Shown here: positions 35,183 through 43,713 of the stretch, in pieces
How the letters are laid out: each line of letters begins with the position of its first letter
Numbering within the stretch: the first letter of the stretch is position 1
Assembly (NCBI RefSeq): GCF_029892445.1
Contig: NZ_JARXVJ010000001.1
Coordinates: 310,001-374,000 of the forward strand
Source: Chryseobacterium sp. H1D6B
Lineage (GTDB): Bacteria; Bacteroidota; Bacteroidia; Flavobacteriales; Weeksellaceae
Direction of reading: 5' to 3'
Length of the DNA stretch: 64,000 nt
Position numbers and translations under genes: made by a program
Notes under the pieces: model-generated
Told to the model about the DNA's origin: nothing
The model's database searches: none
Seen by the model: the letters and a program-made list of their open reading frames with translations, nothing else

Positions 35183-38100
35183 TTAGAAGGTATAGCTTAC
35201 TGATAAACCGAATGTTCTTCCATTATAAGCTCTGAATAATATCTTATCTATATCTTTATCATATTTATCTGTAGCACCAGGCAGAAGTCCCAGCGATTCT
35301 CTTTGTGTGCCAAAAGAACTTCCGTCGCCTTTAGACACTGAATAGGAGTTGAAATTATTATAGTATTCTCTCACCCTGTTGAACAGGTTTCTTGCATTAA
35401 ACTTCACTTCCAGATTTTTATCTTTCAAAAGCTTATATGAAATCTGTGCATCTGCTACTGCATAAGGACGCTGGATCTCTTCTCCGATATATGCGTATCC
35501 TACAGTAACATACTGATCGCCTTTAGCGTTATATAAAAGGCTCAATCCCAGTCTATCTCCGCTATATAATAAACCTAAGTTGTAAGCATAAGGAGTCTGG
35601 CCATACAGCGGACGGTCTACCTCATATGTTTCATCTGTATCCTCAGTCTTATATCTGTCTTTGAAAGCGACTACTTTTGTGTCATTGTAAGTGAAGTTTC
35701 CGCTGATAAATAGATCTTTCAGGAAAGAGTCTTCTCTGATAAACCCAAGGCTTTTTCTTACTTCCACTTCAAATCCTTTCAGTTTTGCATTTTTAGAATT
35801 TCCGTTATAAAGAAACAGGTTCCCTTCACTGGAAATATAGCCTTCCCGTTCGATAGGCCGGTCAATATTCTTATAATACAGCCCTGCGGAGATAATTTCC
35901 CCCAAGCCGGGAAACCACTCAAACTTAAAATCATAATTATTAATGACTGATGAGGTCATTTCAGTGTTATAAATAAGTCCATTAGCAATCGGATCAAAAT
36001 AAGGGAGTCCTGTTCTTTCGTTAAACTGGGGACGAATCACAGATCTGTTATAGGCCAGCCTCACATTGATACTGTTGGAAGGACTGTACGTAAAATTGGC
36101 TGACGGCATCCACTGCCACGGCTTTTCTTCAATAGGTGCTTTGATAACACTTTTAGGATCATTGGCATCCTGCTGCTGAGAAATAAGATCATATTTAAAA
36201 TACTCTGCCCGTACTCCCCATACCAGCCTCAGTTTATTATTCCAGCGGTTATCAAACATGATGAAAGGAGCATGCTGGGTAACCTTCCCTTCATATTTAT
36301 CATTTTTATAGAGTGCTTTGGTCTGCCATCCAATGCCGCCAGGAGCATAATGAGAACCATCGAACCACCCTGAAAGTGCACCGTACATGATAAGACTGTT
36401 TTTTTCACTATTTGGAACATCACGGTTTTCATCTACCCTAAGGAAAAACTTCTGCTGCTGATTGGTATTATTTTTTACTGCACCTGCATAACCGATCTTA
36501 ATATCGTTTTTAAAGCTTCCGCCCTCCATACTCCATTTGAATGAAGCTCCATAGTTATAATCCGTTTCTTTATTTGCGATGTATCCTCTGGCAAAATTAT
36601 TTCCGGAATTATAAATCTGATTGTAGCTTAAAATTTCATTCCCTATGAAATTATAATTAGTCTGATACTGGGTATAATCTTTTGTATCAGAAGTGACACC
36701 AGTTCTAGCCGCAAACCAGCTTATTTCCTTATTTCCTATTTTATGATTTCCTTCCAGCTTATTTTGCAGTAAAGTTTGATAAACCGGATAGTCAGTGGTT
36801 TCTGTAATTGGTTTATCTAAAAACTTAATATCTGTATTGCTCGGAATGATACCATGATAAAAATAATTATATGCATCTGATGCATCTCCATTGCCGCCTG
36901 TATACTCATTCCATCCAGTAATTCTTGTCAGCGTCTGGTCATAAATATGAGTATAAGAGTTGCGAAAAGAAATTCTATTTTTCCCAAGCTGCAAACCGAA
37001 ATTCAACATCCCTCCTATCGTAGAATTATAGCTGTAAGAGGCACCTTGATTTCTAAAATTAAAAGAGTTCACAGGAGCAATTCCCAGCTGCTGCCAATTG
37101 TTGTTGACCATTCCTACATTATCTAACCACCCTCCTCTGGCCGTGTTTTCAATATCCAGTTTGTTCTGTTCATTTCTTGTGGTAATGGCCGCCGCAAATC
37201 CCCATTTGTTATTATTTTTCAGTTTGTAGTTTCTTCCTAAAGCGATCTGCATATTAGAATTCAGGTCAGCTTTGGAAGCATAATTTGTAAAATTATCGTT
37301 GGTAAACTTTTTAGACTGCTCAAAAAACAAAGGGTTATTCCAGTCCGTAGCTTCTAATCCTTTAGGAAAATCTCTTGTCCCGTCATCATAACCCCAATAA
37401 TCATAGTTTCCTCTTTTCTTTGAAAGGAATTCTTTAAATGTTGAAACATCATTGTAAGATGAACCCACATTTACTGTTGTAAAATTCTCATTCGGAATGT
37501 CTTTAGTGTGCACTTCTACATATCCGCCGGCAAAATTGGCATTCATATCCGGGGTTGCGGTTTTGCTTACCACTACACTTTCTACCATTGCAGTAGGAAT
37601 AATATCAAATGAAAAATTCTGATTATAAGCTTCTGTACTTGGTAAATTAATCCCGTCCATTGCTGCAGTGTTCCACCGCTCTCCCATTGAGCGGACTACC
37701 ACATACTTATTATCTATCGTTGTTATTCCTGTTACTCTTTTTAATGTTCCTCCAACATCGCTGTCGGGCGTTTTGGAAATCTGTTCAGCAGAGATTCCGT
37801 CACTCATTTGTGCGACCTTCTTTTGTTGTGCCAGGAGTCCTGCCTGTGTATCTGCTTTACGGGTTCCGGTAATCACCACTTCTTTAATACTCGTTTCTTT
37901 ATCCGATGAAATATGTTTCATAGCAAAAGAAACCGTATTTGTTTCGTCGTTAATAATCTTCAGCTTCTCTACTCTTAATGAGCTGTAATCAGATGCTTTA
38001 ACTGTCAGAGTATAAATTCCTGAAGGAATATTGAAACTAAAATCCCCATTATTGTCTGTTACTGTTGTTTTACCCGCTACATTTACTTCTGCATCTACAA

Positions 38101-38542
38101 TTGGATTTCCCACCTCATCTACAATTTTCCCTGTCAATTTTCCATTTCCCTGTACAGAATATACAGACCTACTGGAGCCTTGATATTTCACCGATATCAG
38201 GGCACCTCTTTGACGCACTGCTACCGGAAGATTATCTGTAATATTCTTCAGACAGTCAGCCACAGGAATGTTATCACATTTTACCTCTTTCACTTTAAGA
38301 TCCTTAATATCTGCTTTTGAATACACCAAACGCATTCTAGTTTTATCTGCAAATTCTTCTAACGTGCCGATCAAAGGCTTTCCTGCCTGAGCAGAAAAAG
38401 AAACTTTCATTGTTAGCTCCTGCGCGTTTACTGCTGTAGTAAAAAATATCACTGCTGCTGTAAGACTGCATTTCAAATTTCTCATATTTTTAACCCCGCT
38501 TTTCATTACTGGTTCACTCATACTTCTGTTCTTAAAATCCAT
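35183..38542 (-). CDS. STN-domain TonB-dependent outer-membrane transducer/receptor
   Basis: A 1119-residue receptor. Order: signal peptide within MRNLKCSLTAAVIFFTTAVNA (starting at residue 20), STN/secretin-TonB domain at about 45-115 (GTLEEFADKTRMRLVYSKADI), carboxypeptidase-regulatory-like domain at about 135-215 (LTGKIVDEVGNPIVDAEVNV), plug at about 240-345 (AEQISKTPDSDVGGTLKRVTGI), then the 22-strand barrel ending in FGLSVSYTF. An STN domain means that ligand binding is signalled to the FecR protein encoded 16 bp upstream. There is no SusD partner. The start may be 38542 or the internal ATG at 38485; a long N-terminal tail is common in this class. The transported ligand is unknown. Confidence 0.93.
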   Translation of the reverse strand: MDFKNRSMSEPVMKSGVKNMRNLKCSLTAAVIFFTTAVNAQELTMKVSFSAQAGKPLIGTLEEFADKTRMRLVYSKADIKDLKVKEVKCDNIPVADCLKNITDNLPVAVRQRGALISVKYQGSSRSVYSVQGNGKLTGKIVDEVGNPIVDAEVNVAGKTTVTDNNGDFSFNIPSGIYTLTVKASDYSSLRVEKLKIINDETNTVSFAMKHISSDKETSIKEVVITGTRKADTQAGLLAQQKKVAQMSDGISAEQISKTPDSDVGGTLKRVTGITTIDNKYVVVRSMGERWNTAAMDGINLPSTEAYNQNFSFDIIPTAMVESVVVSKTATPDMNANFAGGYVEVHTKDIPNENFTTVNVGSSYNDVSTFKEFLSKKRGNYDYWGYDDGTRDFPKGLEATDWNNPLFFEQSKKFTNDNFTNYASKADLNSNMQIALGRNYKLKNNNKWGFAAAITTRNEQNKLDIENTARGGWLDNVGMVNNNWQQLGIAPVNSFNFRNQGASYSYNSTIGGMLNFGLQLGKNRISFRNSYTHIYDQTLTRITGWNEYTGGNGDASDAYNYFYHGIIPSNTDIKFLDKPITETTDYPVYQTLLQNKLEGNHKIGNKEISWFAARTGVTSDTKDYTQYQTNYNFIGNEILSYNQIYNSGNNFARGYIANKETDYNYGASFKWSMEGGSFKNDIKIGYAGAVKNNTNQQQKFFLRVDENRDVPNSEKNSLIMYGALSGWFDGSHYAPGGIGWQTKALYKNDKYEGKVTQHAPFIMFDNRWNNKLRLVWGVRAEYFKYDLISQQQDANDPKSVIKAPIEEKPWQWMPSANFTYSPSNSINVRLAYNRSVIRPQFNERTGLPYFDPIANGLIYNTEMTSSVINNYDFKFEWFPGLGEIISAGLYYKNIDRPIEREGYISSEGNLFLYNGNSKNAKLKGFEVEVRKSLGFIREDSFLKDLFISGNFTYNDTKVVAFKDRYKTEDTDETYEVDRPLYGQTPYAYNLGLLYSGDRLGLSLLYNAKGDQYVTVGYAYIGEEIQRPYAVADAQISYKLLKDKNLEVKFNARNLFNRVREYYNNFNSYSVSKGDGSSFGTQRESLGLLPGATDKYDKDIDKILFRAYNGRTFGLSVSYTF

Positions 38543-38558
38543 CTAACTAATTCTGTTA

Positions 38559-39563
38559 CTATTTCTTTAAGATATAAGTGGTATTATTTTCTTTTTGCAC
38601 CTCCAGTCCTGTTATAAATGCCAATGCTTCTACATTTTCATCCCAGCTGCTTCCGGTAAGATCTGCTGTAATTTTCTTATCCGCTATTTCTTCGGGGTAT
38701 TTGATATTTATTCCGTAGTTTTTATGTAGGACCTCCATAATGCTCCTGAATGATACGTCGCTGAAGGTTAAAGTCATCAATACTGAAATCTTTTTTCCGG
38801 ATTTTTCATCTGTCTTATTACCGGCTACCGCTGCTGTATGGGGTAAACCAAGATTCGTCCACCGTTGATTAGGAGTAAGGTAAGAAACAGCAGTACCTGG
38901 TGAGGAAACAGCTACTTTACCTTCGTATAATTCTACTGTTTTTCGTTTTCCTCTCTGCATCACTTTAAATACAGTACCCATTACTCTTGTGCTGAAACCT
39001 TCGGCTCTTACTATAAATGGATGTGTTTTGGATTTTGCCACTTTAAATACAGCATCTCCCTGTAAATCCACTATCCTTGTTTTAGCAGGAAAAGATTTTT
39101 CAACCGTAAGCTTTGAACTGGGAAGAAGCATTACTACCGATCCATCTTCCAATTTTATTATATGGTTTATATTTTCAGCAACATATACATCGGGTTTAAA
39201 GAAAAAATTAAACGTAAAGAAACTGGTAAGACCAAATATGATAAGCAGCACAGCCGCTGCATGATAGAAGTTTTTTCTTAAATAAGACATATTACTTCCT
39301 GCAGGGTGTGTAAAATAGGATTCGAGACCGGCTAACACTTTTACTTTAGATTCCTGAATATCTCCTTTATCTAGTTTTTTGGAGGCTTCTCTCTTCCATA
39401 ATTCTAATACTTCCAATTCTTTCTCTGAGATCTTATCGCCGGATACTTCTCTGTCCCATAATTTAAAAACAAATGCCTCGGTCTTGCTGTATTTCAATTT
39501 CTTCACTTTATAATGTTGTTGTATTAATTTTTCTATTGTATTAATTTCAATAAATACCCTCAC
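38559..39563 (-). CDS. FecR-family anti-sigma factor
   Basis: A 334-residue inner-membrane regulator. The cytoplasmic N-terminal ~95 residues (YSKTEAFVFKLWDREVSGDKISEKELEVLELW) bind the ECF sigma factor. A transmembrane helix at about 100-120 (FYHAAAVLLIIFGLTSFFTF) leads to the periplasmic FecR domain (NHIIKLEDGSVVMLLPSSKLTVEKSFP ... TRIVDLQGDAVFKVAKSKTHPFIVRAEG), and a C-terminal STN-like DUF4974 domain (FSDVSFRSIMEVLHKNYGINIKYPEEI) follows. It is divergent from its sigma factor and followed by the STN-type TonB receptor, the classical surface-signalling trio. Confidence 0.93.
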   Translation of the reverse strand: MRVFIEINTIEKLIQQHYKVKKLKYSKTEAFVFKLWDREVSGDKISEKELEVLELWKREASKKLDKGDIQESKVKVLAGLESYFTHPAGSNMSYLRKNFYHAAAVLLIIFGLTSFFTFNFFFKPDVYVAENINHIIKLEDGSVVMLLPSSKLTVEKSFPAKTRIVDLQGDAVFKVAKSKTHPFIVRAEGFSTRVMGTVFKVMQRGKRKTVELYEGKVAVSSPGTAVSYLTPNQRWTNLGLPHTAAVAGNKTDEKSGKKISVLMTLTFSDVSFRSIMEVLHKNYGINIKYPEEIADKKITADLTGSSWDENVEALAFITGLEVQKENNTTYILKK

Positions 39564-39755
39564 TTATAATACTGGTCAAAAAGAGAAAATTCCCAAACAG
39601 AATTTAACATTTCATTAATATTGATGTGATATTTTAAACAAAAACAACATATTAATAAACAATTAAGCACATTAAAGACTTAAAAAACAAAATATCTTCA
39701 GAAATATTTAACCTTACGGGTTGAATAATTCATAAAACATTAACATTAGTTTAGG

Positions 39756-39763
39756 TAAATTTG
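39756..39763 (+). promoter_or_regulatory. -7 promoter element of the ECF sigma gene
   Basis: TAAATTTG is a full match to TAnnTTTG, 11 bases before the ATG at 39775, so the transcript would be nearly leaderless. No TTG is found at a normal -33 spacing. Confidence 0.4.
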
Positions 39764-39774
39764 CAATAGACATT

Positions 39775-40395
39775 ATGAAACCTACAGACTATACTTTATT
39801 AAAAAATATAAAATCAGGCGACCGTCCTGCTTTTATGATATTATATGAACGATATTGGGATAGTTTCTATACAATGATCTTTACGCGTACTAAGGATAGA
39901 GAAGCTACAGAAGAACTTTTGCAGAACTTTTGGATCAGGATTCTCGAAAATCCTGAATTTGTGCAGACTGACGAACAGGAAAGTGCTAAGAATTATTTGT
40001 TTCGTTTTATACACTACCGTATTTTGGACTATTATGCAAGTATTAAAAAAATACAGGAGGTATATACAGATGAGACAGACGATTTTTTATCTGAAATAAC
40101 TCATGATGAATACACAGAAATACTGGAAGACAATGACATCAACGAGCTTTTTGCGATGATAGACGAAGTGATCTCAAAACTCTCCCCTACCGAGCAGAAA
40201 GTATATGACTTAAGGATCCGTAAAAACATGTCTGTTGCTGAAACTGCAGAAGCGCTTAATATAAGCAACAAAACAGTAAGCAATAATCTGAGCAAAACTT
40301 TAAATGAAATCCGGGAACAGCTTAATCCTAATTATGAATCCACAAAAAAGCTGATATCTCTATTAATTCTTATGGAAATGATGTCTCACTCTTAA
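39775..40395 (+). CDS. RNA polymerase ECF-type sigma factor
   Basis: A 206-residue sigma-70 factor of the Bacteroidota FecI-like group. Region 2 is FMILYERYWDSFYTMIFTRTKDREATEELLQNFWIRILENP, and region 4 is ISKLSPTEQKVYDLRIRKNMSVAETAEALNISNKTVSNNLSKTLNEI with the helix-turn-helix. A hydrophobic end (LISLLILMEMM) follows. It lies divergently from the FecR gene. It should direct polymerase to the receptor operon when FecR is relieved by ligand binding. Confidence 0.93.
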   Translation: MKPTDYTLLKNIKSGDRPAFMILYERYWDSFYTMIFTRTKDREATEELLQNFWIRILENPEFVQTDEQESAKNYLFRFIHYRILDYYASIKKIQEVYTDETDDFLSEITHDEYTEILEDNDINELFAMIDEVISKLSPTEQKVYDLRIRKNMSVAETAEALNISNKTVSNNLSKTLNEIREQLNPNYESTKKLISLLILMEMMSHS

Positions 40396-40774
40396 TCTTA
40401 GGCTGTTTTAAAGCTTCACATTGAGTTGTGATTTTTTGGAATTATCAACAGGACTTCATAATGCTATAGTAAGTTTATTTCAGATGGCAGTGTGGTATAA
40501 TTTCTAATTAAGACGCTGTAGAAATGTAAAAAACCGCTTTAAACGTATGTTTAAAGCGGTTTTTTATTATTTGTAATTGTTAATCAATAATTATCTCACT
40601 CTCGCAGTACAATAAAAAGTTAAAAATCAACCACTTACACTTTAATAATAAATATGCATTTTTTTAACCTTTTAGACCAATAGCGGTTTGTTGTTTTTCT
40701 CGCTCCTCATGCAGCAGTTAATTTTCTCCCGTGATGGTCAACCAGCATATATCTGAATGTATTTCATCATTTAT
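40396..40774. other. Convergent intergenic region with a strong terminator
   Basis: This is 379 bases between convergent genes. It holds the terminator at 40531-40562 and is otherwise AT-rich. I see no coding sequence, RNA gene or repeat in the rest. Confidence 0.6.
40527..40566. terminator. Strong bidirectional terminator
   Basis: A perfect 14-bp stem, AAACCGCTTTAAAC (40531-40544) with GTTTAAAGCGGTTT (40549-40562), loop GTAT, and T-rich flank. It lies 135 bases after the sigma factor stop codon. Confidence 0.92.
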
Positions 40775-41314
40775 TTAGCAGCCGTCTTTGCGGGGGACAC
40801 GTTGAAAAATTATTTTACTATCCCGTTGTACGTATTCGCCAGATATTATTGGGTATGAATATTTGGGCGCATGCGATACGTTATGGCTTTTTATAATTAT
40901 TTTGTCGTTAACTTTCAGGCTATGCAATTGCTCAAGTTGAGACTTTTCCGGCTCAAATTTTACAATGTAATCGCCACCATTAATCCTGACCATCACTCCG
41001 AAACCTAATCTTGAGCCTGACGGAAGAGAAAGAGAGGTTACAACTCCCTCCATATTGGTATAATCTTTAATGTTCTTCCATATTTTAGCTTCAGCGTCCT
41101 GCACTTTTTTACCCTCGGGAGATGCTTCCCATTTTTTGTACATTATACCAGCGGAGGAAGCCTCCCATTTTTTCAATGCCGCTTTCCTTTCAGCAGCAGA
41201 GAGAGTCTTTGGTATTGACTTTTTAGAAGTTCCTTTTTTAATTTCACAATTGGCCAATACCAGTCCGCTTACCACAACCAGCAGTAAGATCAGCACATAA
41301 ATAATTTTTTTCAT
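40775..41314 (-). CDS. Hypothetical secreted or anchored protein with KKWEAS repeat
   Basis: A 179-residue protein. The start at 41314 (MKKIIYVLILLLVVVSGLVLANC) gives a signal peptide or anchor; VLANC could be a lipobox with the Cys at residue 23. A tandem motif KKWEASSAG then KKWEASPEG sits in a charged helical stretch (~45-75). The last ~95 residues form a small beta domain (GVVTSLSLPSGSRLGFGVMVRINGGDYIVKFEP ... LKVNDKIIIKSHNVS) that resembles an OB- or SH3-like barrel. The divergent neighbour is a membrane regulator with a winged helix, and the two share a 137-bp intergenic region. Function is unknown. Confidence 0.6.
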   Translation of the reverse strand: MKKIIYVLILLLVVVSGLVLANCEIKKGTSKKSIPKTLSAAERKAALKKWEASSAGIMYKKWEASPEGKKVQDAEAKIWKNIKDYTNMEGVVTSLSLPSGSRLGFGVMVRINGGDYIVKFEPEKSQLEQLHSLKVNDKIIIKSHNVSHAPKYSYPIISGEYVQRDSKIIFQRVPRKDGC

Positions 41315-41451
41315 GTTTTTTGTAGGTTTAATTAATAACATAATTTTATCTCCTTTAAAGTTGATGCATCAAAATTACTTTACTATTTTTCTGCTTGTGA
41401 GCTTAAAATTGTAAATAAAAATGTAAATTTTGTAAATAAAAACTTGACACT

Positions 41452-42342
41452 ATGTTTACTAGCAGAAATCTCCTTTCAGGAAAACGCAAATATCTGTTCG
41501 GATTACTACTTCTCTCATTTATCTGTGTAATCTATGCGGCTTTCAGCAGTGAGGATAGTGACGACTTTGACGTTGCCAGAAGGGAAGTTTTACTCCGCAA
41601 AATCGGACATGAAATACTTCTACAGTCAGGAGACAGCACATCAAGAGTGCTCCCTGTGAAAAAAATTGCAAAAAATGAATATCTGATCAGCTTTGAGAAT
41701 GAGATTACTTTTCAACCCGATTCCTTAGTGAATACTACTCAGCGTTTGTTAGCCAAAGACCCGCTCACAAGTGATTATGTTGTTAATGTACTTAACTGTG
41801 GCAACTCCAGTATCGCCTATGGATACGCTATATCTAAAAATAAAAAAGATGATGTTGTACCGTGTAGAGGAAGAAGACAGCCCGTCGCCTGTTATATGAT
41901 CAACATTAAATTCAAACCGACAGGAATAAATATCGTGAAAAATGGATATCTTCTGGGTGGTCTTTCATTTTTAGCATTTGTTGGTTTTATTTTTTTCAGA
42001 TATGTTAAGCCCCGGAAAACTTCACCTGAAAGTCAGCATACAGATATGCTTACTTTGGGCTCGGTATTGTTCGATGCGAAGAACCGTAAGCTTATAATAA
42101 ATGAAAATACAATAGAATTGACCGGAACTGAAACGCGCCTGTTACTCATTTTCGCATTATCTCCTAATGAAACTATAGAGAGAACCAGGCTGCAAAAAGA
42201 GATATGGGAAGATGAAGGTGTTATTGTGGGGCGTAGTCTAGATATGTTCATATCAAAACTTAGAAAAAAACTGGAATTGGATCCGAAGATTAAAATTATT
42301 GTTATACGCGGAAAAGGATATAAGCTTGAAATTAGCGCCTAA
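41452..42342 (+). CDS. Membrane-embedded one-component regulator with C-terminal winged helix
   Basis: A 296-residue protein with a first transmembrane helix at ~14-31, a periplasmic domain at ~32-163 with three Cys (C116, C138, C147), a second helix at ~164-183 (NGYLLGGLSFLAFVGFIFFR) and a cytoplasmic OmpR/PhoB-type winged helix at ~199-296 (LTLGSVLFDAKNRKLIINENTIELTGTETRLLLIFALSPNETIERTRLQKEIW ... GRSLDMFISKLRKKL ... RGKGYKLEI). It therefore senses outside the cytoplasm and binds DNA directly from the membrane, in the reverse order of ToxR/CadC. No receiver domain or kinase is needed. The divergent gene at 40775 is the obvious candidate target. Confidence 0.85.
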   Translation: MFTSRNLLSGKRKYLFGLLLLSFICVIYAAFSSEDSDDFDVARREVLLRKIGHEILLQSGDSTSRVLPVKKIAKNEYLISFENEITFQPDSLVNTTQRLLAKDPLTSDYVVNVLNCGNSSIAYGYAISKNKKDDVVPCRGRRQPVACYMINIKFKPTGINIVKNGYLLGGLSFLAFVGFIFFRYVKPRKTSPESQHTDMLTLGSVLFDAKNRKLIINENTIELTGTETRLLLIFALSPNETIERTRLQKEIWEDEGVIVGRSLDMFISKLRKKLELDPKIKIIVIRGKGYKLEISA

Positions 42343-42569
42343 GAAAGCATAAGGAATATTTATTTACTGCAGTCCGTAATCTGCCAATGTAAAAATTAGG
42401 TTAGATTCTTGAGTATGAGACACAATATCTTGATTCTAAAACCGCTGAAACAGTTTGTTCGTACTTTTCCTGATTTTCAATCTGAAAAACGCCCTAAAAG
42501 CGGTATTTCCATACCATTGTTTAATTTAATTTTCTGCATACCATAAGTAAGATCTCTTTAAAAACACTT

Positions 42570-42938
42570 CTAAACACTTAGTGTTATTCGTTTTTTATGA
42601 TTACGTCCCCATTTTCCCAGCATAGAAACTAATTCTTTGAGTGTTTCTGCATATTCAGTTGGCAAATATTCCACCAGGACTGGAAATTTTTCAGAATCAA
42701 CTGTTCTCTTTACCAAGCCGTTTAGTTCTAACATTTTCAACTCGTTTGACAATACTCTTGGACTAATCCCTTGGACAGCACGTTGAATTTCATTAAATCT
42801 ATAATATCCGCTTACTAAAGCAACTATAATCCTAAGTTTCCATTTGCCTCCCAAAACATAAACCGCATCTTCAACCGCTGAAAGATTGTCTGCACATTCA
42901 ATTTTTGCAAAAGCCAGCTTCTCACTATTTTCTTTCAT
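42570..42938 (-). CDS. HxlR-family transcriptional regulator
   Basis: A 122-residue MarR-like winged-helix repressor. CADNLSAVEDAVYVLGGKWKLRIIVALVSGYYRFNEIQRAVQGISPRVLSNELKMLELNGLV is the diagnostic HxlR core, and the first Cys (C16 in KIECADN) is where thiol-sensing members react with quinones or aldehydes. The start at 42938 (MKENSEKL) fits the family; the frame continues upstream but runs through the promoter region of the divergent gene. Divergence from an azoreductase gene fits the YodB/AzoR1 arrangement in Bacillus. Confidence 0.88.
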   Translation of the reverse strand: MKENSEKLAFAKIECADNLSAVEDAVYVLGGKWKLRIIVALVSGYYRFNEIQRAVQGISPRVLSNELKMLELNGLVKRTVDSEKFPVLVEYLPTEYAETLKELVSMLGKWGRNHKKRITLSV

Positions 42939-42971
42939 AACTATCCTTAATATTACTACTATCCTTTTATA

Positions 42972-42993
42972 TACTACTAATAAAATAATAGTA
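42972..42993. promoter_or_regulatory. Candidate HxlR operator
   Basis: A dyad with arms TACTACTA (42972-42979) and TAATAGTA (42986-42993), seven of eight positions matching as inverted repeats. It lies between the divergent HxlR and azoR genes. The TACTA...TAGTA form resembles sites of the HxlR-type repressor YodB. A second TACTACTA-like element (TACTACTATCC) lies just to the left, starting at 42954. Confidence 0.5.
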
Positions 42994-43002
42994 AATATAA
43001 AA

Positions 43003-43010
43003 TAAATTTG
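43003..43010 (+). promoter_or_regulatory. -7 promoter element of azoR
   Basis: TAAATTTG, a full match to TAnnTTTG, 19 bases before the azoR start codon and 9 bases after the candidate HxlR operator. Confidence 0.45.
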
Positions 43011-43029
43011 TGAAAGCAAATTATTTAAA

Positions 43030-43632
43030 ATGAAACAACTATTGCACATCATGTCCAGTCCAAAAACTAAAAACTCTGCAAGCAGAAAATTGGGTCAGAT
43101 CGTGATTGAAAAGCTCAAGGAAATATATCCCGATTCAAAGGTTACAACGTATGATCTTGCAACAAATAAAACAGCACATTTAGATGAAGACCATATTGAA
43201 GCATTTTTTACTCCTGCAGAAATTCAGACAAAAGCACATAAACATTCTTTAATACAATCAAATCGGGCAATTGAAGATGTATTAAAAGCTGACATTATTG
43301 TGATTGAAGCCCCTATGTACAATTGGAGCATTCCAAGTACGTTAAAGGCTTACTTTGATCAGATAGCCAGAGCTAAAATAACGTTCCAATATGTTGGTGG
43401 CGGGTTGTTACCAAAAGGTCTGTTAAAAGATAAAAAAGCATACATCGTTACCTCATCAGGCGGGATCTATTCTGAAGGTGAACTGAAACCTTACGATTTC
43501 ACAACAAATTACGTCCGTTTCTTTCTGAATCTATTGGGTATAGAAGTTGTCAATGTTTTCCGTGTAGAAGGACAGGCTGTTTTTGGACCTGAAAATGCTT
43601 TATTAAAAGCTATTGAAAACGTGGTTATCTAG
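43030..43632 (+). CDS. azoR: FMN-dependent NADH:quinone reductase / azoreductase
   Basis: A 200-residue flavodoxin-fold enzyme that reduces quinones and azo compounds in two-electron steps. MKQLLHIMSSPKTKNSASRKLG holds the FMN phosphate loop (SSPxxxxSxSRKL). IVIEAPMYNWSIPSTLKAYFDQIARAKITFQY is the AzoR core, binding the flavin ring and the dimer interface, and TSSGGIYSEG forms the other FMN contact. The divergent HxlR regulator suggests induction by quinones or electrophiles. A terminator follows and is shared with dnaK. Confidence 0.9.
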   Translation: MKQLLHIMSSPKTKNSASRKLGQIVIEKLKEIYPDSKVTTYDLATNKTAHLDEDHIEAFFTPAEIQTKAHKHSLIQSNRAIEDVLKADIIVIEAPMYNWSIPSTLKAYFDQIARAKITFQYVGGGLLPKGLLKDKKAYIVTSSGGIYSEGELKPYDFTTNYVRFFLNLLGIEVVNVFRVEGQAVFGPENALLKAIENVVI

Positions 43633-43645
43633 GATGATTAAAAAA

Positions 43646-43686
43646 ACAAAAATCCCCAAAGACGGCTGTCTATGGGGATTTTCTAT
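43646..43686. terminator. Bidirectional terminator between azoR and dnaK
   Basis: AAATCCCC (43650-43657) pairs with GGGGATTT (43674-43681), with a partly paired interior (GAC/GTC). An A-run precedes and T-rich sequence follows. Confidence 0.8.
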
Positions 43687-43713
43687 AATTTATTAATTGT
43701 TATTAATCAACAA

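Noticed and set aside
42939..43052. N-terminal extension of the HxlR gene to 43052
   Set aside because: The extension is hydrophobic and crosses the divergent promoter, the operator dyad and the azoR start. The family begins at MKENSEKL.
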